Assembly (NCBI GenBank): GCA_015680685.1 | Contig: MNCI01022394.1 | Location: 2,411 to 66,410 of the forward strand | Origin: Gnetum montanum | Taxonomy: Eukaryota > Streptophyta > Gnetopsida > Gnetales > Gnetaceae | Direction: 5' to 3' | DNA: 64,000 nt | Part shown: positions 46,591-57,300 of the stretch, one piece after another | How the letters are laid out: the number at the start of each line of letters is the position of its first letter | Position numbering within the stretch: the first letter of the stretch is position 1 | Translations under genes and position numbers: made by a program | The notes under the pieces: model-generated | Database searches by the model: none | What the model was told of the DNA's origin: nothing | Seen by the model: the letters and a program-made list of their open reading frames with translations, nothing else

Positions 46591-47140
46591 TAGTGATTGA
46601 AAATGTCGGTGGCTAGAAACATTGAGAGGCTGCCAGGTGGACAGTTCAACCCTAGATCCCTGTGAGGGCTATGCTGGATAAAATAGAAATAGGATGCCCT
46701 GAACGGTCTGGTTGATCAGATAGGGACTTAATCAATGTAACTTAACCTTATATGAACATTGATTTAATTAAGAGATACGTGAGGAAAAACTGATGATCAA
46801 TAAACATAGGAATGTAGAAAATAATGTTAAATAGCGAGAATAATGAAGAAATAATAGAATAAGCTGGGGTAAGGAAATGCACCATTGCAAAATCCCAGGT
46901 TTGATTCTCTTCCTTGTTTGAAGTGTACAACATGTTAGACAACGTTGGAGGTGCACAGAGAGTTCAAGAATGATTGGAACGCTCAAAATATGCCAGCTAT
47001 GCTTTTGAGTGTAAACTTAAAACCCAATCATGCAAAGATGCCAATGCAAAGAGCCAATGCCAAATGCCAACACAAAATGCCAACAATTGCCAAACTTGTC
47101 AACAAAATGTTTTTCCAACCCTTTAAGCATTACTTGTCGG

Positions 47141-47151
47141 GGTATTTATAG
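47141..47151 (-). promoter_or_regulatory. LTR promoter TATA box, Tat family
   Basis: The minus strand reads CTATAAATACC, downstream of the palindrome-rich U3 and about 550 bp before the LTR end. Confidence 0.65.
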
Positions 47152-47344
47152 GGCTAGGAGCAAGTGAGAAATGAGGCTTGAATGCCACATGTCTTGGACC
47201 CATGAGATGCTGACATGCCTGCACTGCAAAGATGTGTAAAATCGACTATGAAGCTACTACATTGCAACCATGTTGTCAAGATTGGAGATGCTGGAATCAG
47301 GTGTGCCAACAATGAAAGTGAGAAATAAAACACACTGACGTAGT

Positions 47345-47905
47345 GTATTTGCTTGCTATGCTATGCTATGCTATGTAGTGTAGCATGTTGGTGTAGCGTA
47401 CCTGATTGCTACATTGTGCTATGCTATGTAGCATAGCATAGCATAGCCACCAGTTTGAAAAAGAAACTTGTGTTGAAGTCACTATCTTTTGTTGAAAGCC
47501 TTGGCACATGCGGGGTTAACTTTTGAAGCATTTTATTGATCTACATTCGTTTCTACGCTATGCTACTCTATGTAGCGTAGTACCCGATGTAACTTGCATT
47601 TTTGTTAAAATAGCAGGACTTTACGAGAAAACTTTACCTATGGTTCAAATGCGAATTGGGACATGGTAATTTTGGAATCCACAATGCCTTAGACGCAATC
47701 CTTTTGCCAAAGTGGCCTAGTAGAGGAGTCTTTGGGTGTTTCAAACTTGCTACGCTATGTAGTGTAACATAGCGTAGCACTCAGTGTTGGCTAAATTCTG
47801 GCTCTGCCTTGTGTGAACATCTTGCTGAAGCTTGTAGTCAGATAATTGTTTAATTTTTCAAAGGCCTACTACGCTACATAGCATAGTGTAGTGTAGAAGA
47901 ATTCC
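47345..47905. repeat. Palindromic CTATGCTA/TAGCATAG cluster in Tat LTR U3
   Basis: Clusters at 47353-47396, 47411-47447, 47547-47580, 47748-47782 and 47868-47896. The longest are GCTATGCTATGTAGCATAGC and CTACGCTATGTAGTGTAACA. Each can pair with itself. The same words recur in the introns of the antisense gene. Confidence 0.7.
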
Positions 47906-48622
47906 CTACTAGAAAACTTGCCAAACTATTTTTCTCATCCTGAGCACCATCAACAACTCCTAGCATGGTTTCTAAGTAAATTGTTAGCTAGGTGAATTGT
48001 CCAGGTGGGCAGGCTAGAGAATCCATCGGGCCTATTAGCTCTAGAGATAGAAAACTTGCCGGACTGAATAGTCTACCCTTAGTGCCTGAATTTTCTGCCA
48101 AACTGTCATGAGGCTACACTTGTGGAAATATTTGCCTTAGTTCCAAGACCCTAGTGAAGTAAGAGTACCTCAAAATTTTATGGTATTTCATTGGTCCTTC
48201 TTTGTCGACATCTGGAGGAGGGACTCGAGAGACGCTAACAAAAAATATAAAACACCATGAAAGAGAAGATGCTAACATCGCTTTGTAGTAGTCATCCAAG
48301 TGTTTCTTAGCTATGCTTGAGAGTGCTAGGATAATCATGTAGAGAAGGGGGAAAGAGTGGAGCTATGAAGATAGTTTCAGAGAGGGAAAGAAGTAGCAAT
48401 GTGGTCCCTCATCAGAGTTCTTGGGAGGGAGTTGATATGCATGGGAATCTTTCTTTTACAGGCTTCTGACCTCTCATCAGAATGCTTAGAGATGATCATT
48501 GTTAAATAGCTAAGGTGCCATTTATTTTTGGCACACATTTTTTTGCGAGATTTTTCTCTTTTATGCTTTTCTTTCACTATCTTGCCATTTTCATTTGCAA
48601 AAAACCTTGTTGTTGTAGGACA

Positions 48623-49489
48623 TGTGTTTCCTCCCCAGGAAGAGTTACGGTAGATCCATATTGGGCTTTGACCTACCTACAGATGCTTCCCATGTGGCAA
48701 GTTGTACGCACGTCATACACTTTGTGGTTGACCATATGGAAGGGCTTTATAGGCGGGTGTAAGGAATGAGATAAAGGAAGTTAAGGGGGAGGATAGGATG
48801 TGCATTCATAAGTAGCCAAGCTAGTCAGAATGACCCCCATGGAATGATGTAGTATCCTACCATCCTAGCGAAATGCACCCCTGGCTGATGCCACTCTGGC
48901 ACATATCCTACAAACACAACAAAGACCAAACCAAAATAAATAACCATCAAGTAAATTAAAGGCAAAGGTCTTTCATGCTTTGGATGCTATTTGAGCTTTG
49001 GGTGCTTTTGCTGAGGCATTCGACGTACAAACTAGAAAGGCTCACAGTGGTTCTGGTAGCATCAACCTAGAGAGGCAGGCGCCGAGGAGGCTAGGAGTTA
49101 CTATGATGATGCAAATGCGCAAGAGTCCCCACCCAAGGAAAACATCATGCATTTTAGCTATGAGATGGGCTACCCAATAGCTAAACATCTTTTGGATTCA
49201 GGCCCTGGTAGGGGTTGGAGGATAGCAACATTGTGGCTAGGCCACAATAGTGCTAGGACTCTAGTAGTAGGTGCCAACCACAGGAGCTCTAGAAGGTCAG
49301 TGAGATGTCATACGACATCTTCAAAGGATTAGAAATATGCTAGGGCCAGTGGCATTGCACATATTCCAGAGGGCATCTTCTTGATGTCGTGAACTACATT
49401 CTGGAACTGCAATGTCCCATCCCGTGTTAGCACTATGCATGCTCGTTTGTTTGTAGAGTCATGGATGCATGTTGATGATGTCTCATGAA
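48623..49489. other. 3' noncoding region of copy C, possible plus-strand coding patch
   Basis: Between the LTR and the pol-side array. A plus-strand stretch at about 49085-49332 reads continuously (YYDDANAQESPPKENIMHF, EMGYPIAKHLLDSG) and looks coding-like, but I cannot identify it and see no start or splice context. Confidence 0.35.
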
Positions 49490-50042
49490 CCTAGTTTAAG
49501 GTCTTGGTAGACCATCTGATGTGCTAGTTTAAGGTCTCAGCAAACTGTGGTACACTAGATTAAGGTCCTAGTAGACCACTGTGCTAGTTTATCATTGTAG
49601 CGGATGTGGCTATGCTAGTTTAAAGTCCTAGCAGACCACTGTGCTAGTTTATCATCATAGCAAATGATGGATGTGCTAGTTTAAGGTCCTAGCAGACTGT
49701 CTGTGCAAGTTTAACATCATAGCAGATGCTCTTTGCTAGTTTTTTTTGTCATAGTGGAAGGGTTGTGTGCTCGTTTATCATCGTAGCAGACGGTGGCTCT
49801 ACTAGTTTAAGGTCCTACCAGACTACTATGCTAGTTTAATGTCATAGTGGACAAGCTTTGCTAGTTTTACATCATGGTGAATAGTCTGTGCCAGTTTATA
49901 GTCATGGTGGACTATTTGTGCTAGTTTATAGTCATAACATATTACCTTTTCTAGTTTTACATCATAGTAGATGAGCTTTGCCAGTTTTACGTTGTAGCAG
50001 ACGTTCTTTGCCAATTTTATGTCATAGCGGACGTTTTTCTTA
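49490..50042. repeat. Tandem hairpin array 3' of pol, copy C (about 18 units of about 30 bp)
   Basis: The consensus is TGCTAGTTTA then a 4-6-4 stem-loop such as GGTC-CTAGCA-GACC, then a 5-7 base spacer. Stems vary by unit: GGTC/GACC, CATC/GATG, TGTC/GACA, AGTC/GACT, CGTT/GACG. The array begins about 15 bases after the pol stop. Confidence 0.85.
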
Positions 50043-50055
50043 CCTTGCTTATGCA

Positions 50056-51389
50056 TCAAATGTAGTATGACTTCAGATATGAATGATTCATAGGATTTAA
50101 GAACTCGTTGTCATCCATGTATACCAGCTTGAAGGCCCCATTTCCATAGGCTTTTGTGACCATGAATGGACCTTCCCAGTTTGCTAAGAACTTATTCACA
50201 TGTCCACGGACAACCTTGACAATGAGGTCCCCCTTTTTTACTGGCTGTTGATATGGGTTTGCATGATACTTCTGCCATTGCTTGTTTTGATACTGCTCTA
50301 TGCAACCAAGCATTTGCTCATGCTCCTCCTCTATGAAGTTGAGGTCAATGATCATCGACTCATTATTCTAGGCTTTGCTCATGACATTTGACAGGATCAT
50401 TCGAAGTGATGGTACCTGCAACTCAAGTGGAAACACTGCTTTAGATTCGTAAATAAGACTGTAAGGATTTTTACCTATTTCTATCTTGCACATCATCCTG
50501 TAAGCCCACAACACATAGAGGATTTGCCCGTGCCATCACCTCTTGCTATTGTTAAGAATTTTATTAAGCAAGTTGATGATGGCTTTGTTCGTAGCTTCGA
50601 CCTATCTATTTTCCTATGAGTAGTATGGCGAGGAGAATGAGTGCCTAATGCCAAGGTTGCTACAAAAGGTTTTGGTTTCCACTCTACTAAATTGTGGCCC
50701 ATTGTTAGTCACAATCATCATGGGAAGCCCAAACCTTATCACTATGTTGTCCAATATAAAGTGGCAAACTTGTTGAGATGTAGTCTTCCTAAGGGGAATA
50801 GCTTCCATGCACTTTGTAAAGTACTTAGTGGTGGTGATGATGAAGCTATGCCTTGTGGAAGACTTAGGCATGATAGGTCCTATGATGTCTAGTACCCATC
50901 GTTGGAATGGCCACATGATCTACATCGGGTGCAATTCTATAGGTGAAATGTGTGTGAGATTTGTGTATTGTTGGCACGTATCACAAGTCTTGACTTTGGC
51001 CAGGCAATCGCACTCCATGTGAGGCCAGTAGTACCCTAGGCATCTGATTTCCACAGCCATGGTCCTAGGTGCTATGTGTCCACCACACAGTCCCTTGTGT
51101 ACCTCATTAATGACCTTTTGTGCTTACTCCTCATTTACGCATGCTAGCAATATCCCATCAAAGGAGCATTTGCACAAGGCGTTGTCTCCCATGAGTACAT
51201 ATTTCCAAGCATGCTTGCAGATCGCATCCCTCAGGGTAGATGTAAATCAGCATGGGGGATTTCCATGTTGTAGGTAGGCTTTAAAGTTGACGTACCACTC
51301 CTAGGTATCCGCAATGCTTACAAAGGCTACATGTACCACTTGAGTGATAGGTTGTGTACATTTGGTAATCGAAGTGGGAAAACTTGTGA
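50056..51389 (-). pseudogene. Integrase, copy C
   Basis: Minus strand. Zinc domain HKGLCGGHIAPRTMAVE and CDTCQQY (about 51105-50970) intact. Core: WVLDIIGPIMPKSSTRHSF, KYFTKCMEAIPLRK, RFGLPMMIVTNNGPQF (second catalytic Asp is Asn), then VEATNKAIINLLNKIL (about 50580-50550) and LWAYRM. 50355-50056 is the open C-terminal domain: EEEHEQMLGCIEQYQNKQWQ, VKKGDLIVKVVRG, NWEGPFMVTKAYGNGAFKLV. The residue change and stops inactivate it. Confidence 0.85.
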
Positions 51390-51790
51390 ATAGGTGTGGT
51401 GGAATATTTAATGCTAGGGTGGCTAGGGCGTCTACTATAGTGTTTTCATTGCATAGCACATGTTGAACATCCATTGTTGCAAAATGTTTAAGCAAACTTT
51501 TGGCTAGGTCAAAGTAGGGTTGCAAGTGGGTAGCTTTGTAGAAATAGACCTCAGTGATTTGATTCACAATGAGTTGTGAATTACCTCAAATTGCCAAATG
51601 TTGAATTTTTAATGCATGGGCTAGTAAGAGACCCCTAAGGAGTCCTTCGTACTCTGCCATGTTGTTCGTACAAAGGAATGTAAACCAATAAGAAAATGGC
51701 TAAATGTCCCTAGAGGGGAATGTAATGATGGCCGTTGTGCTACCACCACATGTAGTCGAGGAACTATTGAAGTGTAAGGTAGCTTCAAGA
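51390..51790 (-). pseudogene. Second, archaeal-type RNase H domain, copy C
   Basis: Minus strand. Readable blocks are FNSSSTTCGG and IITFPSRDI (about 51760-51700), CTNNMAEYEGLLRGLLLAHAL (about 51675-51610), NSQLIVNQITEVYF (about 51575-51540), and DVQHVLCNENTIVDALATLA (about 51470-51410). The NN.AEYE.L and DALA.LA motifs are hallmarks of the extra RNase H found in the Tat lineage. One shift and a few stops. Confidence 0.8.
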
Positions 51791-51829
51791 TAAGATGGGA
51801 TAGCGTTGATGGTGCTAACATGCTCATCA

Positions 51830-52149
51830 GAGAATTTAGGTTCTGTGGTTGCCCGATTGTCGACGGGTGGGGTCATGAGTTGCATTGCTATAGCTTGACC
51901 TTTCGTTGATGATTGGCTCACATAATGCAAATTGAATTCTCCTATTATGGATTTCCATTGGGCTATCCTGCTGCTTTTGTATAGATTTTTCATGATAGCC
52001 TCAAGTACATTGCTTTTCCAAATGATGTTAACTGTGCTACGAAATAGGTAATGCCTCCACTTTTTTAATGCAAACACTAGGGTAAGGAAATTTCTCTCCA
52101 CATCATTATATTTTGCCTCATGTGCTATCAATGCATGACTTAGTTAATA
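51830..52149 (-). pseudogene. First RNase H domain, copy C
   Basis: Minus strand, 52131-51830: AKYNDVERNFLTLVFALKKW and RHYLFRSTVNII, the usual Ty3/gypsy RNase H block, then QWKSIIGEFNLHYVSQ. The central DHxAL-type motif is altered (IWKSNVLEAIM). Removes RNA from the RNA-DNA hybrid in active relatives. Confidence 0.75.
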
Positions 52150-53210
52150 CACTAGAATCTTAGAGCCATCATCTCATTTTTGACATAACAATGCCATGAT
52201 AAAAGTGTTTGAGGTGGCAAGGTAGATATAGAAAGGTTTATCCCTCTATGGTAGGTAAATAGTTGGGAGGTGTAAAAGCTCTTTCTTCAGATCATCAAAG
52301 GCTTGTTGGCATTGTGTTGTCCATTTGAAGTTAACCCCTTTCTTTAGTAACTGTTGCATGAGGTGTAACTTAGCAGTCAACTTTGCTATAAAATTTTTGA
52401 TGAACTACACTTGACCTTGAAAACCTACGCAACTCTTTAAGGTTGGTAGGGGGTGCTAGATTAGTGATGGCCTTAACTTTGTGAGGGTCCACTAGTATTC
52501 CAGCCTCTGATACTACAAACCCTAACATGCATCTGGTTCTCACCCTGAAGACATACCTTTTATGGTTGAGGTGTAAGTCATGCATCTGGCAACGTTTGAG
52601 GACTACACCTAGAATGTTGGGATGATCGGTGACCTCTTTAGATTTGACCACTATATCATCCACATAGTTGTTTAATGTTTCTAGGAAGTATTTACTAAAG
52701 ATGTATGTCATGGCTCTCTAGTAAGTTGCTTTGGTGTTTTTGAGCCCAAAGGACATCATGGTGCAACAGAAGGTACCCAATGGGGTCATGAAAGTTATTG
52801 CTAACTGATGCTCTGGGTTGATGCGAATTTGATTATAGCTAGAGAAACTATCCATGAAAGATAATAGAGCATGACCAGCCATAGTGTCGATGAGTTGATC
52901 AATACTCGATAGTAAGAAGTCTTCTTTGATCGTTTCTTTGTTCAGATCCTAGAAGTCTATATAGATTCATATTCCTTCCATTTTCTTAGAAACCACAATA
53001 ATGTTTGATACTCACTTTGAGTAATCAACTACCTAGATGAAACTAGCTTGATACAGCTTAGTGATTTCATTGCATAGAGCTAGTGCAATCTCTGGTTTAA
53101 CCTTGCAAGCCTTTTACTTAACTACTTTCATACGCGGGTGTAAGACAATGTTGTGCTGTATAAGCAACGAGTCTAAGCCTGGCATGTCATTATAAGACCA
53201 TGCAAATACT
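52150..53210 (-). pseudogene. Reverse transcriptase domain, copy C
   Basis: Minus strand. MEGI..IYIDF..LNKETIKEDF, SIDQLIDTMAGHALLSFMDS, FSSYNQIRINPEHQ, TPLGTFCCTMMSFGLKN, and the catalytic NYVDDIVVKSK (about 52670-52640) with both aspartates present. 52711-52370 is open. The YVDD.IVKS form and AGHALLSFMD are typical of the Tat/Ogre lineage. RT copies the element RNA. Confidence 0.85.
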
Positions 53211-53670
53211 TTGATGTTGTCCTACAGTATCTTGGATACATCTTTATGTGTTTATGAATCTAGGAGGAAGCTAAGTTTTAACATTTTTATTTCTCCCCTA
53301 GATGTAGTCATAGGCATTTCAATGAGAGGATCCTCAGTTACATCCCTAGCCTCTAAATCTAAGACTTGGACTAGATGTTTAGGCTAGTTTAGGGATGTTT
53401 CTAAGGATGCTACTATGCTATCTATGGATGATTCCCAATCTATTGACTCTGGGTTCAGTTATCTTGCAAGCTCACCATGTGGACCTGTCAAGGCTAGAGG
53501 TGAAGAAAGATCATGATGCATTGCAATTCTTGCTTAACCTGCCATAACGAGATAAATTCCAAGTCAAGTAATACCTATTTGTAGCAACAATGCATAGCAA
53601 ACATTTGCAAAACAATAATGGAATATGTACAATTGAAATAATTGTAAACTATGATACAAAATTTGCAGTC

Positions 53671-54132
53671 TACCAGTTTAAAGTCATAGCGAACCACCTG
53701 GATGTAAAAGTACAAAACTACTAGTTTAAGACCTTTACGAACTACTAACATGGTTGACTTTATAAATCAAAACTATTAGTTTACATCATTGTAGACCACT
53801 AATGGGTTATGTCAAAAGCATTAGTTTAAGGTCTTTGCAAACCGCTAATAGGTTGTGTTTGTGAATCGAAAGTATTAGTTTAAGATCTTTGCAGACTGCT
53901 AACGAATTATTTTTGCAAAGGTAAGCTGCATTAGTTTAAGTTCTTTACAGACCATGAACTTGGTTGAAACTGTGAATCAAAATTGCTAGTTTAAGGTCTT
54001 TGCAGACCGTCAATGAGTTATGCTTATGAAGGTAAGTATTAGTTTAAGGTCTTTGTGGACTGCTAATAGGGTACTCTTGCGAAGGAAAATGACTAGTTTA
54101 AGGTGGGTCGAGGCTTTCAGTTAGGCCCACCT
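53671..54132. repeat. Tandem hairpin array between antisense gene start and pol, copy C (about 9 units)
   Basis: Period about 47-58 bp. Core ATTAGTTTAAGGTCTTTGCA followed by GACCGCTAAT: inner stem GGTCT/AGACC plus outer ATTAG/CTAAT. Same word family as the other arrays. Confidence 0.8.
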
Positions 54133-54240
54133 ACCATGATGCAAACAATGCTGCTACACTATGGTAGGAGTGCTACACTTTACAGAACATCCCACATTAA
54201 TTGAGGTGAGAAAATGGTAGGTTCTTTTTCATCGTATTGG

Positions 54241-54250
54241 CTATAAATAG
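54241..54250 (+). promoter_or_regulatory. TATA box of the antisense gene
   Basis: CTATAAATAG, plus strand, 113 bp upstream of the ATG at 54363 and just outside the array. It is a canonical plant TATA motif, so the gene probably has its own promoter opposite to the LTR promoter. Confidence 0.65.
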
Positions 54251-54362
54251 GGGTTTACCCATGGTAAAATCATCATTTTCACCTTAAGAGCGTAGAGCCC
54301 ACATCTAGAGCATAGAGTGGTTGTATTGGCAAAGAGTAAGGTGGTTTAGCATAGTGACTAAT

Positions 54363-57300
54363 ATGGAATCTACAACTGAGATGATGGCACCCAAGAGAGA
54401 ATGCAAACACCTAGCACTTGTAAAGGTAGACGAGGTGAAAGACACCCTGGGGCATCTGTCGTAGGTGAGCGTTGCAATGCAGGAGAAAACTCCATATGCC
54501 ACTATTAATGTTTTTTCTTTCTTTTTTTTCATTTGTCTAGTTTTCATTTTGAAATCTGCATTTTCTGTTATCATTTTTGTTGCCATTTAGGCCGTTACAC
54601 TGCTACTATTTTCGATTCGGCTGCGACAGTGTATGGACGCTATGCTAAGGTTGCATGTAGTGTTTTCCAAACCACCATAGCTGTGGCTACCTAACTATAG
54701 AGGTTTAGGTGATTCTGGCAAACTAGCATGCGAATAACGTAGTGTACGATTCCTAGGAGGATATGGCCATGCGCATTATTTGTCAACGTAACACATGTCT
54801 ATCATAGCGTAGTGCAAATCATTTCATCACGAAGAAGATTTGTTGAAATGGCTACAACATATTAAATTCTTTCTTGTTTAAAAATACATATTTAATTTTT
54901 TGTTGCTCTGCTATGCTATTACCATTGTGATTCTGCTATGCTACAGGCATGAAAAAAGTTATGCTACATTGTCTGCTAATGACTAGTCTTGTTATGCTAC
55001 ACACGAATATCAGTTGAACATGCTTTCAAAATTTGTCATTGTGTTGTGTAGGGTAATCTTAAGACCAATTTTGATCATCCTAGAAATTTTAGAGGTCCTA
55101 TGCTGCCTAAGAGAACCGGTGGCCAACATTCCTCCACCCCATGCACATGTGGGGCAATAGGTGGTCTGGATATGGGAAGGCACACAGGACTTCCTGCAAT
55201 TTCTCCTCTAACACTTTAGTGTGATTTTTTGGTCATATTTATTGGAGAAGGTAGTAGCCATAATTATAGAAACCCTATTGCCTTGGGCAAACTGGGGTAT
55301 TCTGAAATTTTTGATTCATGGAGTAATTGGGAGCAGGCAGGCAGAGGGAACTAGTTAGCATCCAAAAAACTTGATGCATCAAACTTGGATCTGGAAAATG
55401 CCCAAATATAATTGCTACTATTTGTACAACATGTTATTCATTGCTCACCACATGGAAACTTGTTTTCAAAACCCACCAAGAACCATTTATTATGCCAGCG
55501 GGTGAGTTCTGTAAACATATTCTGCTACGTTATGTAATGGATGCTACGCTAGGCCAAAATGTTAATAGTTTATTTTTGTTACTAGGCTTTTCATCAATAA
55601 GAATGGACTTCATGATAATACTAATGCCTTAGCCTTGGAAAAAATGGCACTGTGAGAGTTTTCCTCTACTGAGAATATGCGTGCAGGCATGATAGGCCAA
55701 TGCGAGGGTGAGTACAAAACCTATCCAACCTGGTACTCCCAGTTCTATGATAGGTGCAAGGAGTTTGGTTGGTTGGATTGGGATTAGGCATCCTTTATCC
55801 AATCACCATTGAAGACATGTCAGTGGACGTCCCACCATTTCCATCGTCATTCAAGCCTAGTGCGCTAAACCATGAGTTTTTTACATGTTCAAGTGTTGTT
55901 TCTGTTTTTCTCCTATTTTTCTATTTTGTATAAGTTTTTGCTTTTTCCTTTTGTAAACTCCTGCATGGGTGAAGAAATTCCAAGAGGTGATAGTGATCAC
56001 CTCTAGGTATAATGAGGCTAACATTTACTTCAAGTAAGGGGAGGTGGATGAGGCCCAATGCTAGCTTTGCAACGAGGCCCCAGAATCGCTCACCAAACAC
56101 CTTCAGGACACTAGGCTCATGGAATTGTTCTTGGCCATGAACCCAAGCATCCCCACTAGTAAGATGCTTACCCTAGCTGACTCCTTTTCTAAAAAAGTAT
56201 ACCACTTCCACACATGTGTGCATGATGTGCTGGTGGTCCTTGAGATCAATGACCAACTATTGGCGGATCTCTTCGGTGTCCTTGCTGATGGTCTTCTCAT
56301 GGCAACAAAGACCAAAAAGGAGGCAAACCATCAGGGGGACATTGAGGAGTGGCTAGGGATAATGAAAGGGTGAAAGGGGATCCCTATTGAAGTAGCTACA
56401 CTGAAAGTGGCCAAAATAGTTTACCCCATCTTCTGTGCCTGTGATTTCCCCAAGCTACTCTCCCAAGGCAAGAGCATTGGGATTGAGCAAGCTTGGATAA
56501 TGAGGGAGGTCATGGAAGAGGAGGTGCATTAAAACTAGGTCAAAAATCTCTGCAAAGATCTGCAAGCTGAAATGGTCAAGCTTCATAAGAATCCTGAATC
56601 TCGTTTCAACATGCATCATGTCTTCTTTGTAGCTTGCTTGTGGAAATTTGTGGAATTCTTCGTAGCCAGTGAGAATGGAGTCTAGGTGATGCAAGATCGT
56701 AACCAAATTTCCAAACTATGGATATTCCAAGTCTTCTATACCACTAGGAATCAGGTGGCCTGCAACTTCCGTGGCTAGGACAGCGTGGGATAGGTGACCC
56801 CTGCTACTATAGGTAGCATATCATAAGGGAAATGCCTCATCGCAAAGACAATTGCCACTAATTTGCAGCAAAAAAGGTCTCGTCTGGTTGAGGAGCCTCC
56901 TTGTATGGATGAAGAAGGGGGCTAGAAACTGTGGTTTAAGTTACACAGGATATAGCCTCCCATTGATAAATGTGTTTCTTAGTTTTTAATTTGTCTCCTC
57001 ACTTTTTTGGTTAATGCTTGCTACACTAGGTAGCATAGCACAATGTAGCATTTGTATTAAGTTAATTTGCTTTTGTCTAATGTGAACAAGCTTTGTTACT
57101 AGAGGAAGAAGAGGAAGAGGAAGAAGGAGAGGAGGTGACCGCCCCCAAAACAAGGGCGGCTAATAAAGATGCGGGGACCCCAGCCATAGAGGAAAGGGCC
57201 CTAGTCAAGAAAGAAAGAGCTCCTGCCACAAAGGAAGGGGCTCCCATCGATGAGTAAAACATTCCTACTAATGAGGAGGATGTTTCTACTAATGAGGAGG

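Larger units (their letters stand above)
43437..46593 (-). mobile_element. Tat-lineage Ty3/gypsy copy B, internal fragment joined to a shared LTR
   Basis: Minus strand from the LTR at 46594: a deletion that removed the primer site and gag, then protease, a tandem array and the 3' half of the antisense gene. Truncated at 43437 against copy E. Its 5' LTR is the 3' LTR of copy C. Confidence 0.75.
46594..48622 (-). repeat. Tat-family LTR shared by copies B and C (right end tentative)
   Basis: 46594-46912 aligns with 63691-64000, the 5' LTR of copy C, so this is the same LTR family. It starts TGATTG; the right end is set at TGTCC (minus strand, 48622) because it follows a purine-rich GGGGAGGAAACACA, but this is a guess. 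A minus-strand TATA box is at 47141-47151. U3 holds many CTATGCTA/TAGCATAG palindromes (47345-47900). Only one LTR copy exists between the internal regions of B and C. Confidence 0.7.
50056..53545 (-). pseudogene. Pol polyprotein of copy C (RT, RNase H, second RNase H, integrase)
   Basis: Minus strand from the ATG at 53545. An N-terminal linker (about 53545-53210) ends FAWSYNDMPGLD. The RT, two RNase H and integrase domains follow (listed separately) to the stop after SYYI at 50056. Interrupted by many stops and some shifts. A pol starting with its own ATG, separated from gag-protease by about 6 kb, fits the split gag-pro / pol plan known for Tat/Ogre-type elements. Confidence 0.82.

Noticed and set aside
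48114-48338. Minus-strand frame of 74 codons (VSRVPPPDVDKEGPMKYHK)
   Set aside because: It falls inside the presumed LTR U3 and no second LTR copy is visible to test conservation, so coding status is unsupported.
49490-50042. Regular repeat-spacer pattern that could suggest a CRISPR array
   Set aside because: Repeats and spacers both drift, spacers are only a few bases, there are no cas genes, and the surroundings are a plant retrotransposon.
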